DNA of 64,000 nucleotides from Paenibacillus sp. J31TS4 (GCF_018403265.1 NZ_BOSI01000001.1:496001-560000), one strand, 5' to 3'. Counted from the stretch's first letter, positions 50,620 through 60,057 are shown. Program-made: numbers and translations. The notes: a model not told the origin generated them from the sequence alone.

Positions 50620-51387
50620 TTAATGATGCATCAGGTCCCAGACCTGCTTGCCGACGAGGAGTATCGACACGGCGATGAACAGCGGCTTCACATAGGAGGC
50701 TCCCTTTCGAATCGCGACCTGCGAACCGACTAACGAACCGGCGATCATGGACGCTCCCATGATGAGCCCGTACTTGTACTGCACATGGCCGAGCGCTGCA
50801 AACGTAATGAGGCTAGCAATGTTGCTGCCAAAATTCAACGCCTTGGCGTTGCCGGCCGCCGTCACGAAGTCGAAGCCGATCAGGAGGAACGCGAACATGA
50901 GAAACGAGCCCGTCCCCGGACCGAAGAAGCCGTCGTACCCTCCGATAACCAGCGCGACCGCCGCGGCAAACACGGTCGTTCGGATGGTTGCAGCTTGATA
51001 CGTATTTTGATTGCCCCAGTTCTTCTTCAATAGGGTATATACCGTCACGAGCAGGAGCATCACGACTACCATGGGCCTCAGAAATTCCGACGGCAGCTTC
51101 GTCACCAGGTAAGTACCGGCCGCCGAGCCGAGAAGCGACAGCGGGAACAGGTAGCGTACCAGCTTCAGGTTAATCTTGCCCGACCGCAAAAAAGAAAGGG
51201 TGCTTGTAAGCGAGCCCATGGTGCTCGCCAGCTTGTTCGTCCCCAGCGCGAGGGTCGGCGGTATCCCTGTCATCAGGAGTGCCGGGAGAGCGATGAGCCC
51301 TCCCCCGCCTACGACCGAATCGACGAAGGCGGCGACGAAGCCGACGCCGATCAGGAACAAAATCATAGAGACGGTAGGATCACTCAT
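50620..51387 (-). CDS. TauE/SafE-family sulfite exporter (YfcA type)
   Basis: Membrane exporter of 255 residues with eight predicted helices. The family core is the repeated Gly-rich motif GGGGLIALPALLM and the second-repeat GGYDGFFGPGTGSFLMFA, and GTNKLAST follows. Members move sulfite, sulfonates or related organic anions. The start overlaps the stop of a 37-residue ORF (ATGA), and a GDSL-hydrolase gene lies upstream on the same strand. Confidence 0.9.
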   Translation of the reverse strand: MSDPTVSMILFLIGVGFVAAFVDSVVGGGGLIALPALLMTGIPPTLALGTNKLASTMGSLTSTLSFLRSGKINLKLVRYLFPLSLLGSAAGTYLVTKLPSEFLRPMVVVMLLLVTVYTLLKKNWGNQNTYQAATIRTTVFAAAVALVIGGYDGFFGPGTGSFLMFAFLLIGFDFVTAAGNAKALNFGSNIASLITFAALGHVQYKYGLIMGASMIAGSLVGSQVAIRKGASYVKPLFIAVSILLVGKQVWDLMHH

Positions 51388-51497
51388 TGGCGCCGCCCCC
51401 TTCCGGCAGCAGACTCCGATGCGGACCCCGCAGCCGGGACCGTCCTCTTGCTTCTTGATGGTTGTTTCTCCAGCTGAACGCTGCTTTCGCTATCCAT
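51384..51497 (-). CDS. 37-residue hydrophilic ORF translationally coupled to tauE
   Basis: Starts at ATG 51497 with AAGGAG nine bases upstream and ends in a TGA that overlaps the tauE ATG. The product (MDSESSVQLEKQPSRSKRTV and 17 further residues, ending GRGRRQ) has no recognised domain, is highly charged and has no membrane segment. The strong ribosome site and the overlap suggest it is translated, either as a small protein or as a leader that couples tauE translation. It was too short for normal gene calling. Confidence 0.55.
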   Translation of the reverse strand: MDSESSVQLEKQPSRSKRTVPAAGSASESAAGRGRRQ

Positions 51498-51529
51498 GTT
51501 CCCCATCTCCTTCTGTCTGCTCTCCCGGT

Positions 51530-52210
51530 CTACGCGGATACGAGCTCCGCCATCACGCGGCCGATCTCGTCCGCATAGACCTGATGTCCCTTGGGGGTCA
51601 AATGAACGCCGTCATCCCGGCCGCTGTTCTCTAGAGTCAGCAGCAGCTCTTCCGGACGTTCTCCCTTCTCCAGCCGTATCGCCCATGCGGCCGCCACGTC
51701 AGCCAATGCCGCGCCTTCGTCCCGCGCTGCCCTGCGGACGGCCTCGTTATAGCGCGAGATCCAGGCCGTCACGCCCACAGGTTCGCCATACCATTCCTTC
51801 GGGTGACGATTATAGTAGTAAGCCTCCCGATTCCCCTCCAGCACCGAATGAATCGTGCATAGCACGGGGACCGTTCCGGCAGCCCTCAGTCTCCTCACAA
51901 TCTCACGCAGATTCGACTCGAACTCGCCAACAGGTACTTTGGCTAGATTCTCGGCGACGGCCGTATGGTCATTCATCCCGAACAGGACCGTGCAAACCGC
52001 CGGCCGGTACTCCAGCACCTCCGGTTCCAGGCGAGGCATCGCTTCACTGGTCGTTTGTCCCGGCACGCCGGCGTTTCGCGTTTCCATCCCGAACCGGTCG
52101 CCGAGCAGTGCCAGGAACGTCAGCTCCGGTTCCACGAAGACACCGGCGGTGAGACTATCGCCAAATCCGCACAGAAGCTGTCTTTCCCTTCGTTTCTTCT
52201 GCGGCTCCAT
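51530..52210 (-). CDS. SGNH/GDSL-family lipase/esterase
   Basis: Hydrolase of 226 residues. Block I is GFGDSLTAG (nucleophile Ser), block III GMNDH (Asn), and block V DDGVHLTPKGH (Asp, His). No signal peptide, so cytoplasmic. Typical substrates are acyl esters or lysophospholipids. GGGAGG lies nine bases from the ATG at 52210; the TTG at 52219 sits on the ribosome site. Upstream of the 37-residue ORF and tauE on the same strand. Confidence 0.88.
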   Translation of the reverse strand: MEPQKKRRERQLLCGFGDSLTAGVFVEPELTFLALLGDRFGMETRNAGVPGQTTSEAMPRLEPEVLEYRPAVCTVLFGMNDHTAVAENLAKVPVGEFESNLREIVRRLRAAGTVPVLCTIHSVLEGNREAYYYNRHPKEWYGEPVGVTAWISRYNEAVRRAARDEGAALADVAAAWAIRLEKGERPEELLLTLENSGRDDGVHLTPKGHQVYADEIGRVMAELVSA

Positions 52211-52284
52211 CCTCTTCAACCTCCCAGGTGTATCTTATTCTCTCATTTGACGGAACCCTCCGTCTAGTGGAAACCTACGGCTCT

Positions 52285-52315
52285 CGAATAAGTTGCGGTG
52301 TCCCATTCCATACTA
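52285..52315 (+). promoter_or_regulatory. Sigma-G-like forespore promoter of the ger operon
   Basis: CGAATA (52285-52290), an 18-bp spacer and CATACTA (52309-52315). The -10 is the exact sigma-F/sigma-G consensus and the -35 differs by one base from TGAATA. Germinant receptor operons are made in the forespore under sigma-G, which fits. Confidence 0.75.
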
Positions 52316-52346
52316 CAATCACCATGTTGCCTGGGGCTGAGAACTC

Positions 52347-53441
52347 ATGAACCAAACCGCCAACCAAATCACCTTTTTCCAGCTGTCTCTTATCCTTTTC
52401 CTATGCGTGGGTTTGACCAACCACGTGCTCATTCTGCCTCTGCTGATGTCTGTAGCGGGCCGTGACGCCTGGCTGGCTGTCTTGGCCACCTCGTTGCTAG
52501 TCATTCCGTGGGCGATTTGTCTGAGCGCATTTCTCAAGAGGTCCAACCAGGAAAAGGTGTCGGACTGGCTGGCGGCCCGCTTCGGACGAGTATCCGCCTG
52601 GCTGTATATTACCGTAGCGGAGATCAGTCTTTTCTTCCTCGGCGCCATGACGCTGCGCGATACAACCAACTGGACGACCGCTACCTTTCTTCCGCAGACG
52701 CCGGCGTTTGTCGTCGCTTTGGCGCTTGTTCTCGTCGGGCTGTTCGCCGCCCGGTACGACATTAGAACGATTGCCATCACTTCCGGCGTCCTGCTTCCTT
52801 TCGTCATCGTGTTCGGGTACTTTGTCATGGGCGCCAATTACCCGCACAAGGATTTTTCCCTCTTGTTCCCCGTGCTCGAGAAAGGGCCTGGTCCTCTCTT
52901 TCATGGCGTATTGTACGTCTTCGCCGGGGTGTCGGAGCTCATCCTCCTTGTGTATAGCCAGCAATATCTATCCACGAAACCCAAAACCTGGCAGGTCGCC
53001 CTGCTAGCCGTTCTGCTCATGGGCCTGACCTTCGGCCCGGCCGTCGGTGCCATTGCTGAATTTGGTCCCGCTGAGGCTGCGAAGCAAAGGTACCCCGCTT
53101 ACGAGCAGTGGCGGCTCGTCAAGATAGGCCGCTACATCGAGCACGTCGATTTTCTGTCCATTTACCAATGGCTTGCCGGAGCAACGACAAGAATGTCGGT
53201 CGTCCTGTTTCTGATGACTGACCTGCTTCCGGTGAAGACCAAGCGCCGGAGGATGGGAACCCTGCTCTTGATCTCGTTTTTCCTGCTCCTTGTTTCGCTG
53301 CTACCGATTTTCGACATGCGGTTCCTTATGGCGCTTCGGCAGTATTACTTCCCTGTCTTTCTCATCGTCGCTCTCTTGCTGACCGCCATCCTGCTGTCCT
53401 TGTCCTTCGTATCCCGCAAACCGAGGAGGGCTTCTTCATGA
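52347..53441 (+). CDS. gerB: Spore germination permease, GerAB/GerKB type
   Basis: Inner spore-membrane protein of 364 residues with ten predicted helices, APC-superfamily fold; it binds the germinant in GerA-type receptors. Family marks include the start ITFFQLSLILFLCVGLTNHV and the region FPVLEKGPGPLFHGVLYVFAG (a family-typical Pro-rich loop). First gene of a gerB-gerA-gerC operon with a sigma-G promoter. A-B-C is the more common order; B first occurs in some Bacillales receptors. Confidence 0.93.
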   Translation: MNQTANQITFFQLSLILFLCVGLTNHVLILPLLMSVAGRDAWLAVLATSLLVIPWAICLSAFLKRSNQEKVSDWLAARFGRVSAWLYITVAEISLFFLGAMTLRDTTNWTTATFLPQTPAFVVALALVLVGLFAARYDIRTIAITSGVLLPFVIVFGYFVMGANYPHKDFSLLFPVLEKGPGPLFHGVLYVFAGVSELILLVYSQQYLSTKPKTWQVALLAVLLMGLTFGPAVGAIAEFGPAEAAKQRYPAYEQWRLVKIGRYIEHVDFLSIYQWLAGATTRMSVVLFLMTDLLPVKTKRRRMGTLLLISFFLLLVSLLPIFDMRFLMALRQYYFPVFLIVALLLTAILLSLSFVSRKPRRASS

Positions 53442-54937
53442 ACGACACCATCCAAACGCCCCTGGGGGGCCGGCCTGCAAGCGCGCGGCTGAAGGCTCTC
53501 TTCGGCTCAAGCAGCGACGTGAAATTCGAAATGTACCAGATCGGTCCAGCCGATCCCGGCGTGCAGGTACTGTTCGTCTATTGCCAGGAGCTAACGGACG
53601 GACGGACGGCGATCTATCATATGGTGCTTCCGGGCCTAGAGCAGCTGTACGCCAAAACCGGGTTTGCGGACGAGAAGAGAATCTTGACCGATAGCCCCCT
53701 GGAGCTGCACAAGCTCCCGCAAGCCTTCTCCGATCAGGAGGCCGGCGACGTCCTCTTTCAAGGGTCACTGCTCCTCGTTTTTCCCGGAATCGAGACGGTC
53801 TTCTGGGTCGATATCGCCTCAATTCCCGGACGACAGCCTGAGGAATCCAATATCGAAGTGTCGGTGCGCGGCCCGAAGGACGGCTTCGTCGAGAGTATCT
53901 ACACGAACGTGGCGCTGGTCCGGAAGCGTCTGCGAACACCCGCGCTCTCCCTCGAGGAATTCGTCCTGGGACGGCGAACGAGAACCAAGGTCGCCCTTAT
54001 GTATATGGATGGACTGACCAAGCCTCATTTTGTCGAGGAAGCGCGCAGGCGGCTGCAGCGGATTGACATGGACGGCATTTTTTCATCCACGCAGCTCGAG
54101 GAATTGATCCAGGACCAACCGAAGACATTTTTTCCGCTTTGCGATTTGACCGGGCGGCCGGATTTTGCCGTCCAGGCGATCCTTGCCGGGCGATTGCTTG
54201 TCTTTGTTGACGGGAATCCCTCTGTCATTATAGCGCCGGCCTCCCTGACGCAGCTACTAAAATCGCCGGAGGACAGCCATTTCACCTATCTGTCGGTCAG
54301 CTTCGGCAGCGTTCTCCGGTTTCTGAGCATGTTCATCTCGCTGCTTCTACCCGGCTTTTACATCGCAATCACCACCTATCACCCCGATCAGCTGCCTTTT
54401 ACGCTGCTAGCGACCCTCACGGTAACGAGATTGGGAACTCCCTTTTCGGCACCTCTCGAAATGCTTCTCACCTTGATGCTGCTTGAAATATTCCGGGAGG
54501 CCGGTGTTCGTCTTCCTTCGGCCATCGGCCAAACGCTGACGGTTGTCGGGGGTCTCATCATCGGCGACGCGGCGATTAGAGCAGGACTGATCTCGCCGTC
54601 CATGGTCGTCGTCGCAGCCCTGACAGCCGTCGCCGGTTCCACGCTTGTCAGCCAGGCGTTGGCAGCTACGCTCACCGTCGTTCGATTCGGCATCCTTCTG
54701 GTCTCCTCGTTTCTGGGCATGTACGGCTTTCTCCTGGCGGCCATTCTGCTAGCTGTCTATATGGCCTCCCTGACCTCCTTAGGCATGCCATTCCTGAGCC
54801 CCCTCTCGCCGCCATCGCGGGAAACCGTAATCTCCCTGCTTCGCCTCCCCTGGGTGATGAACAAATACCGGCCTGCCAGCCTCGATCCGCAAGACATGAC
54901 GAAGCAGGGGGGAGACTCTCAGTGGCAAAAGGAGTAA
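53438..54937 (+). CDS. gerA: Spore germination protein, GerAA/GerKA type
   Basis: Membrane protein of 499 residues: an N-terminal cytoplasmic domain (about 1-270) and a membrane domain of five to six helices (about 275-460). Conserved stretches are YMDGLTKPHFVEEARRRLQ, SFGSVLRFLSMFISLLLPGF and PLEMLLTLMLLEIFREAG. GerA subunits form the oligomeric ion channel of the receptor. ATGA overlap with gerB; GAGGAGG before the ATG. Confidence 0.93.
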   Translation: MNDTIQTPLGGRPASARLKALFGSSSDVKFEMYQIGPADPGVQVLFVYCQELTDGRTAIYHMVLPGLEQLYAKTGFADEKRILTDSPLELHKLPQAFSDQEAGDVLFQGSLLLVFPGIETVFWVDIASIPGRQPEESNIEVSVRGPKDGFVESIYTNVALVRKRLRTPALSLEEFVLGRRTRTKVALMYMDGLTKPHFVEEARRRLQRIDMDGIFSSTQLEELIQDQPKTFFPLCDLTGRPDFAVQAILAGRLLVFVDGNPSVIIAPASLTQLLKSPEDSHFTYLSVSFGSVLRFLSMFISLLLPGFYIAITTYHPDQLPFTLLATLTVTRLGTPFSAPLEMLLTLMLLEIFREAGVRLPSAIGQTLTVVGGLIIGDAAIRAGLISPSMVVVAALTAVAGSTLVSQALAATLTVVRFGILLVSSFLGMYGFLLAAILLAVYMASLTSLGMPFLSPLSPPSRETVISLLRLPWVMNKYRPASLDPQDMTKQGGDSQWQKE

Positions 54938-56088
54938 AATGGGGAAGACCGTTCGTTTTTCTGCTCCTCCCGTTTCTGCTGGGCGGCTGCTGGAGCTCGG
55001 TCGAGCCGCAGGATATCACCTACGTGACGGCTATCGGCATCGACCACAAGGACCAGAAATTCACGCTTCACGTGCAGGTGCTCGGCTTTTCCAACATCGC
55101 GAAGCAGGAGAGCGGCGCTCTGCCCCAGTCCTCTCTCATCTACGTGGCCAAGGCGGTCGGCAGCACGCTCTCCGACTGCTTCAACCGGATATACGAGACG
55201 GCGCAACAGCGGATTGTCTGGGGCCATACGTCCGCCGTCGTGCTGACGGAAGGTATTATGCGGGAGGACAAGCTGGAAGAAGTGATGGACTACATTAACC
55301 GGTATCCGGAGTTCCGTTACAACATGTGGCTCTACGGAACGAGGGGCTCGCTTGAGCAGCTTTTTATGACTTCCCCTTTGTTTCACTTGTCGCCGCTTCA
55401 TTCGCTCCTGCACGAACCGACCAACGCGTTCCAGCAGCGTTCCCTCCTGCCGAGTCTCTACTTGTTCCGGTTCATTGAGCAGTACCGCGACCCGGGAACA
55501 ACGACTCTGCTCCCTATTTTGGGAACCTCCAGCAAGACCTGGACCGCAAAAGAGGCGAACAAAGAAGGTCTGCATGAAATGCAGCGCGTGGATGGAGCTT
55601 TCATTTTCCGCGCCGGCAAACTGGTAGGTTCGCTGTCCACAGAGAAGCTGGAAGGGATTCAGTGGGTGAAACGCAAAACGAACCGATACGTGATAGGCTC
55701 TCACGTCGACGGCGGCACGATGGAGGTCGCCCTTCGCAATCCGAGAAAGAGCATCACGGCAGTCGTGGAGGGGGACCAGGTCTACTTCGATCTCCATCTC
55801 CAGCTGAGAGGAGAGCTCAATGAGATGAGCCAGGATATCCCCTACGAATCGCTGCGGGCGCGCGTCATTACTCGGATCGAGCAGGATCTGAGGCAGCTGT
55901 ACAGCCGCGGACTCGCCATGCAGGCCGATCTGCTAGGTTTTGAGGAGGCGTTGTACCGGCAGCATGTCCGGGATTGGAAGCGGCTGGGAGGTGGCGATCG
56001 CTTCCTGCTGAGGCAGGATTCCTTGCGGAACATCCGCATCGACCTGCAGTTCATCTCCACAGGCAAGTACCAGTATCGAAGCCGCTAG
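54922..56088 (+). CDS. gerC: Spore germination lipoprotein, GerAC/GerKC type
   Basis: Lipoprotein of 388 residues, the third subunit of the receptor. Lipobox LLGGC (Cys near 21) then WSSVEPQDITYVTAIGID, the family's standard opening (normally W..REI). Three-domain C subunit, ends at YQYRSR. GTG at 54922 is chosen because GGGGGGAG lies seven bases upstream; it overlaps gerA by 16 bp. Completes a full A/B/C set, so this is probably a functional receptor. Confidence 0.93.
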   Translation: MAKGVKWGRPFVFLLLPFLLGGCWSSVEPQDITYVTAIGIDHKDQKFTLHVQVLGFSNIAKQESGALPQSSLIYVAKAVGSTLSDCFNRIYETAQQRIVWGHTSAVVLTEGIMREDKLEEVMDYINRYPEFRYNMWLYGTRGSLEQLFMTSPLFHLSPLHSLLHEPTNAFQQRSLLPSLYLFRFIEQYRDPGTTTLLPILGTSSKTWTAKEANKEGLHEMQRVDGAFIFRAGKLVGSLSTEKLEGIQWVKRKTNRYVIGSHVDGGTMEVALRNPRKSITAVVEGDQVYFDLHLQLRGELNEMSQDIPYESLRARVITRIEQDLRQLYSRGLAMQADLLGFEEALYRQHVRDWKRLGGGDRFLLRQDSLRNIRIDLQFISTGKYQYRSR

Positions 56089-56138
56089 CCCAGAGTCCCA
56101 CCGGCCTGGGCGGTGGCAAGCTCTGAGGAGGTAGAAGC

Positions 56139-57131
56139 ATGACACTTGAACCGTTTCGCGCCCTGGTCGCGGATCAGTACGGAGACGACGTCTCCGTATC
56201 GGTCCGCTTCGTCAAGGAAGAGGAACTGCCCCAGGGCGACCTGCTGGTCAAAGTAGCTTATTCCAGCCTTAATTACAAAGATGCGCTGGCATGCCGCGCA
56301 GACGGCAAGATCGTCAGCCAGTATCCCCACATTCCCGGTATCGATCTCGCCGGCACCGTCGTCCAATCCCGGTCCCTTCGGTTCCGGGAAGGCGATCCGG
56401 TCGTCGTGACCGGTTATGGCCTGGGGGTGTCGCAGCACGGAGGCTTCAGCGAATACGCGCGCATCCCGGCCGAGTGGGCGGTTCCGCTGCCGGAGCCGCT
56501 GACTCTGCGGGAGTCGATGGCATTCGGGACGGCGGGATTTACGGCCGCTCTCTCGCTGGAGCGGCTCGAACAGAACGGCCTGAAGCCGGAAGACGGCCCC
56601 GTACTCGTTACGGGCGCAACCGGCGGCGTAGGCAGCCTGTCGGTCCTTATGCTCGCCCGCGCCGGCTACGAGGTCGTCGCCAGCACGGGCAAAGCCGCCG
56701 AACGGGACTATTTGCGGACGCTCGGCGCTTCGGCCGTCCTGGACCGAAGCGAGCTGGAGCAGCCGACCGGTCCCTTGGGCCGCCAGCAATGGGCAGCCGC
56801 TGTCGATCCCGTCGGCGGCACGTCGATTCCGGCCATTCTGGCCGGCATTCGCTATGGCGGAGGAGTCGCGCTTAGCGGCATGACGGGAGGCGGCGGCTTC
56901 TCCGCGACCGTCTATCCGTTCATCCTGCGCGGGATCAGCCTGCTCGGCATCGATTCCGTCTTCTGCCCCTACGAGCTTCGTCTCCGGCTATGGCAGCAGC
57001 TGGCCGAGCGGTTCGCCGGAGAGTCCGTCCTGGAGACGGTGGCGGAGGATATCTCCCTGGACGAGCTGCCGGACAAGCTTGCCGCCATCACCGCCGGCCG
57101 CATGCGCGGCCGTGCGCGAATCCGTCTGTAG
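56139..57131 (+). CDS. Acryloyl-CoA reductase-like quinone oxidoreductase (YhdH/AcuI family)
   Basis: Zinc-free medium-chain reductase of 330 residues. YhdH/YhfP signature YSSLNYKDALACRADGKIV, then the NADPH-site GATGGVGSLSVLMLARAGYEVVA and the C-terminal FILRGISLLGIDSVFCP. Members reduce acryloyl-CoA or other enones with NADPH. GAGGAGG precedes the ATG. It follows gerC by 50 bp but probably has its own regulation. Confidence 0.9.
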   Translation: MTLEPFRALVADQYGDDVSVSVRFVKEEELPQGDLLVKVAYSSLNYKDALACRADGKIVSQYPHIPGIDLAGTVVQSRSLRFREGDPVVVTGYGLGVSQHGGFSEYARIPAEWAVPLPEPLTLRESMAFGTAGFTAALSLERLEQNGLKPEDGPVLVTGATGGVGSLSVLMLARAGYEVVASTGKAAERDYLRTLGASAVLDRSELEQPTGPLGRQQWAAAVDPVGGTSIPAILAGIRYGGGVALSGMTGGGGFSATVYPFILRGISLLGIDSVFCPYELRLRLWQQLAERFAGESVLETVAEDISLDELPDKLAAITAGRMRGRARIRL

Positions 57132-57225
57132 TTCAGCAGCGCTAAGCGCCGATGCTGGCCGTCAAGACGGTTCGCGACACCTATGCCCGCAGTTTCCTGC
57201 CATATCGGCATAATGGCGCCGGACA

Positions 57226-57266
57226 AGCCAAAGAGCTCCTCTCTCGACCCGAGGAGCTCTTTGGCT
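57226..57266. terminator. Long inverted repeat between convergent genes
   Basis: AGCCAAAGAGCTCCTC and GAGGAGCTCTTTGGCT form a perfect 16-bp stem around nine bases. There is no clear T run on either strand, so it may be a transcript-end stem or a protein site rather than a classic terminator. Confidence 0.5.
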
Positions 57267-57350
57267 ATGCAATTCGCGGGAACGCGTGTAGGAGAGTATG
57301 CTCTCAGGAAGGGTGCGATCTCTTGATGGTTACCGCATTCCGCATCCCTA

Positions 57351-59963
57351 CTAGAGAGGCGTTGACTCCGCTTCTCCCACTGCAGGCAGAAGGATGTCGA
57401 CGGTCGTGCCGACATTCAGCTTGCTCCGGATTTGGATCGTCCCCCCGTGCATCTCGATGATCTTGTAGCAGACCATGAGACCGAGACCGGTACCCTTTTC
57501 CTTGGTCGTGAAGAAAGGCTCGCCGATCTGAGGCATGCGGTCCTCGGGGATGCCGCCTCCCTGATCCTGGAAGCGGACGAGGATCTTGTCCCCCTCCGTT
57601 CGCCTGGCGAGAATGTAGACCGTTCCCCCCTTCGGCATCGCCTCGATGGCATTTTTCAGCACGTTGATGAAAACCTGCTTCAGCTGGTTCTCGTCGCCGT
57701 AGAGAGACAGCCTCTCCTCGTCCATCCTGGTCTTGATCTGAACGTTATTCATGATCGCCTGCGTATCCAGAATCGGAATGACATCCTTCAGAATTTTGGC
57801 CGCGTTCCGCTGCTGGAAGTGAACGACCTGGGGCTTGGCAATGACCATGAACTCGCTGACGATATAATTGATCCGTTCCAGCTCGGACAGCATGATGTCG
57901 AGATACTGGCGGTCGCTCGAATGCCGGGCTTTGAGGAGCTGTACGAAGCCTTTGAGCGAGGTGAGCGGGTTGCGGATCTCGTGCGCCACCCCGGCCGCCA
58001 TCTGTCCGACGACAGAGAGCTTGTCCGATTTGCGAAGCAGCTCCTCCGTCCGCCGGCGCTCGGTCACATCCATGACCGTTCCGATCGTCGCGGTTTGTTC
58101 CTGGAATTCCGTCTTCGTTCCGTGAACCTCAATATCGACGACTCTTCCGTCCTTGTGGAGCGCACGTAGTGTGAGGTGAACGCTCCCCTGCTTCATCTTG
58201 TCCCGATATTCCTGCAGCATCTGCCGGTCATCCGGGTGGATGACTGTGAAGCACTCTCGGCCCTCCAGCTCCTCCGGCGTGTACCCGATCATCTGCGCTA
58301 GCAGCGGATTGACGTAGGTGAGCCGCCAATTCTGAATCAGATAGACGCCGACCAACGCCCCTTCCACCAAGCTCCGGTATTTGGCCTCCGCCTCGCGGAG
58401 CGCCTGTTCCGTCCGGGTGCGCAGCGTAATATCGCGAGCGGCCAGCACATAGCTGCCGATTTCCTCGTCTTCCTGCAGAATCGGCGTCCAGTTGGCTTCC
58501 ATCACAAGCCGCCCTTTGGGGCAATCCACCTTGACCTCCGCCCGTTCCGGCCCTCGGGTCGCCGCCATTCTCGCGAACAGCTTCTCCAGGCGTTTGCGTT
58601 CGTCAGAGGGCACGAGCTCACGGAGCGGCCTGCCGAGCAGTTCTCCCTCCGGGATGCCGAGCATGGTCATATGGGAGGGGGAGACGTACCGGAACCGGCC
58701 GCTCCGGTCCAGAATCGCCACCAGGTCGGTCATATTGTCAGCTATGAGACGGTACTTCGCTTCGCTTTCGCGCAGTGCGGCTTCCATTCTCCTCTGCTCG
58801 GTAATATCCCGGGCTACGCCCGCCAGTCCGATGATCTCGTCGCGAGCGTTCTTGATCGGCGAGATGGTCATGCTGATATCGAGGAGCATCCCGTTCTTGT
58901 GCGCGCTCTGAAAGTCGTAGGTTTCGGCCCGGCCGGATGCAAACAGACGCTTCAAAAGCTGCTGGAACGAGCCGAACCGCTCTTCCGTCAGGCCGGGAAA
59001 AAACTGTCCGACAACCTCTTCCTCGCCCCGCCCGAACATAGTGATGTAGGCGGCGTTGCACTGCTGGACGATGCCTCCCCGGTCGAGAACGACGAAGGCG
59101 TCCGACGTGTGGCTGACGAACGATTCAAGGAGTTCCCGCGTATAGCGAAGCTCCCTCTCCGCAAGCTTCCGGCTCGTGATGTCCTTGCCTACAAAGTAAA
59201 ACCCCGCCGCCTCCCCGTCGATGAAGATAGGGACGAACTTGCCTCCCATCTCGATCCGGCCCCCGGCATGGTTCCGGCAGGAGAATTCGCAATTTTGGGG
59301 CTGGCCCCCCAGCGTCCGCCCCATGGCGGACTGGACGAAGTCGCGGCTGTCGTCTACCACCCAATCGAGAAACCGGTGGTGCGTCCGCTCTTCCTCGGTC
59401 ATCCCGAAGATAAGACCCGCCGCCGGATTAGCGCTTAGGATACCGCCGCTGAGATCCATCGTCACGATGACCGCAGGGTTGTGCAGAATGAGCGACTCGT
59501 ACACCTGTTCCTTGTTGTCCGCGGACAACTTACTCTCATCCATCGGATTTACGGCTCTGCAGAGGACAAGCACGACCTCCGCCGCCGCATGAGGAGCCGG
59601 CATGGTCCGCGAACGGACTGGAACCGCTTCTCCTCTTACATTCGTCAACCATCCCTCCTCCCATCCCTGCTCGTCAGCAGGCAATTCGGACGAAAGAGAG
59701 AAGCCGGCCGCTTCTCCGCCTTCTCTCTCCTCGTCGCTCCTGTCGTTCCCTCGCTGTCCCGACAGTCCCGTCAGAAAGCCGGTTATGTTCCGCTCCATCC
59801 ATTCGCCGGGCTCGGCAAATCCGAGCAGCCGCATGCCCGATGGATTTATGTATAAAAAGACACGACCGTTATGTAGGAAGACCGCTTCGGTCACATACTC
59901 CGCAAGCAATCCGCCGCTGTGGCCGCATTGCGGTCCAACGGTTTCGTTCGCCAGAACTCCCAT
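57351..59963 (-). CDS. Multi-PAS orphan sensor histidine kinase, sporulation-kinase-like
   Basis: Soluble kinase of 870 residues with about five PAS domains in tandem (for example VFLYINPSGMRLLGF, GIVQQCNAAYITMFGRG, GRFRYVSPSHMTMLG, WRLTYVNPLLAQMIGYTPEEL). HisKA follows with phospho-acceptor His in GVAHEIRNPLTSLKGF, then HATPase (NVLKNAIEAMPKGG, DQGGGIPEDRM, GTGLGLMV). It is very like the kinase at 44124-46007. No response regulator is adjacent, which fits feeding a Spo0F-type phosphorelay. ATG at 59963 follows AGAGGG. A sigma-H-like promoter lies just upstream. Confidence 0.87.
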   Translation of the reverse strand: MGVLANETVGPQCGHSGGLLAEYVTEAVFLHNGRVFLYINPSGMRLLGFAEPGEWMERNITGFLTGLSGQRGNDRSDEEREGGEAAGFSLSSELPADEQGWEEGWLTNVRGEAVPVRSRTMPAPHAAAEVVLVLCRAVNPMDESKLSADNKEQVYESLILHNPAVIVTMDLSGGILSANPAAGLIFGMTEEERTHHRFLDWVVDDSRDFVQSAMGRTLGGQPQNCEFSCRNHAGGRIEMGGKFVPIFIDGEAAGFYFVGKDITSRKLAERELRYTRELLESFVSHTSDAFVVLDRGGIVQQCNAAYITMFGRGEEEVVGQFFPGLTEERFGSFQQLLKRLFASGRAETYDFQSAHKNGMLLDISMTISPIKNARDEIIGLAGVARDITEQRRMEAALRESEAKYRLIADNMTDLVAILDRSGRFRYVSPSHMTMLGIPEGELLGRPLRELVPSDERKRLEKLFARMAATRGPERAEVKVDCPKGRLVMEANWTPILQEDEEIGSYVLAARDITLRTRTEQALREAEAKYRSLVEGALVGVYLIQNWRLTYVNPLLAQMIGYTPEELEGRECFTVIHPDDRQMLQEYRDKMKQGSVHLTLRALHKDGRVVDIEVHGTKTEFQEQTATIGTVMDVTERRRTEELLRKSDKLSVVGQMAAGVAHEIRNPLTSLKGFVQLLKARHSSDRQYLDIMLSELERINYIVSEFMVIAKPQVVHFQQRNAAKILKDVIPILDTQAIMNNVQIKTRMDEERLSLYGDENQLKQVFINVLKNAIEAMPKGGTVYILARRTEGDKILVRFQDQGGGIPEDRMPQIGEPFFTTKEKGTGLGLMVCYKIIEMHGGTIQIRSKLNVGTTVDILLPAVGEAESTPL

Positions 59964-60001
59964 GGAACGCCCTCTCCCTGTCTGGAGTAAATTTATGGAA
60001 C

Positions 60002-60030
60002 TAATTCGACGGACGAACAGGAACTCCTTT
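60002..60030 (-). promoter_or_regulatory. Sigma-H-like promoter of the multi-PAS kinase
   Basis: Minus-strand AAAGGAGTT (60030-60022), 11-bp spacer, GTCGAATTA (60010-60002) fit the sigma-H pattern RnAGGAwWW-11/12-RnnGAATww with one mismatch. It would start transcription about 30 bases before the ATG. kinA of B. subtilis is likewise sigma-H dependent. Confidence 0.55.
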
Positions 60031-60057
60031 TTTTCTTACCTAGCGGGCAAAACCTGT

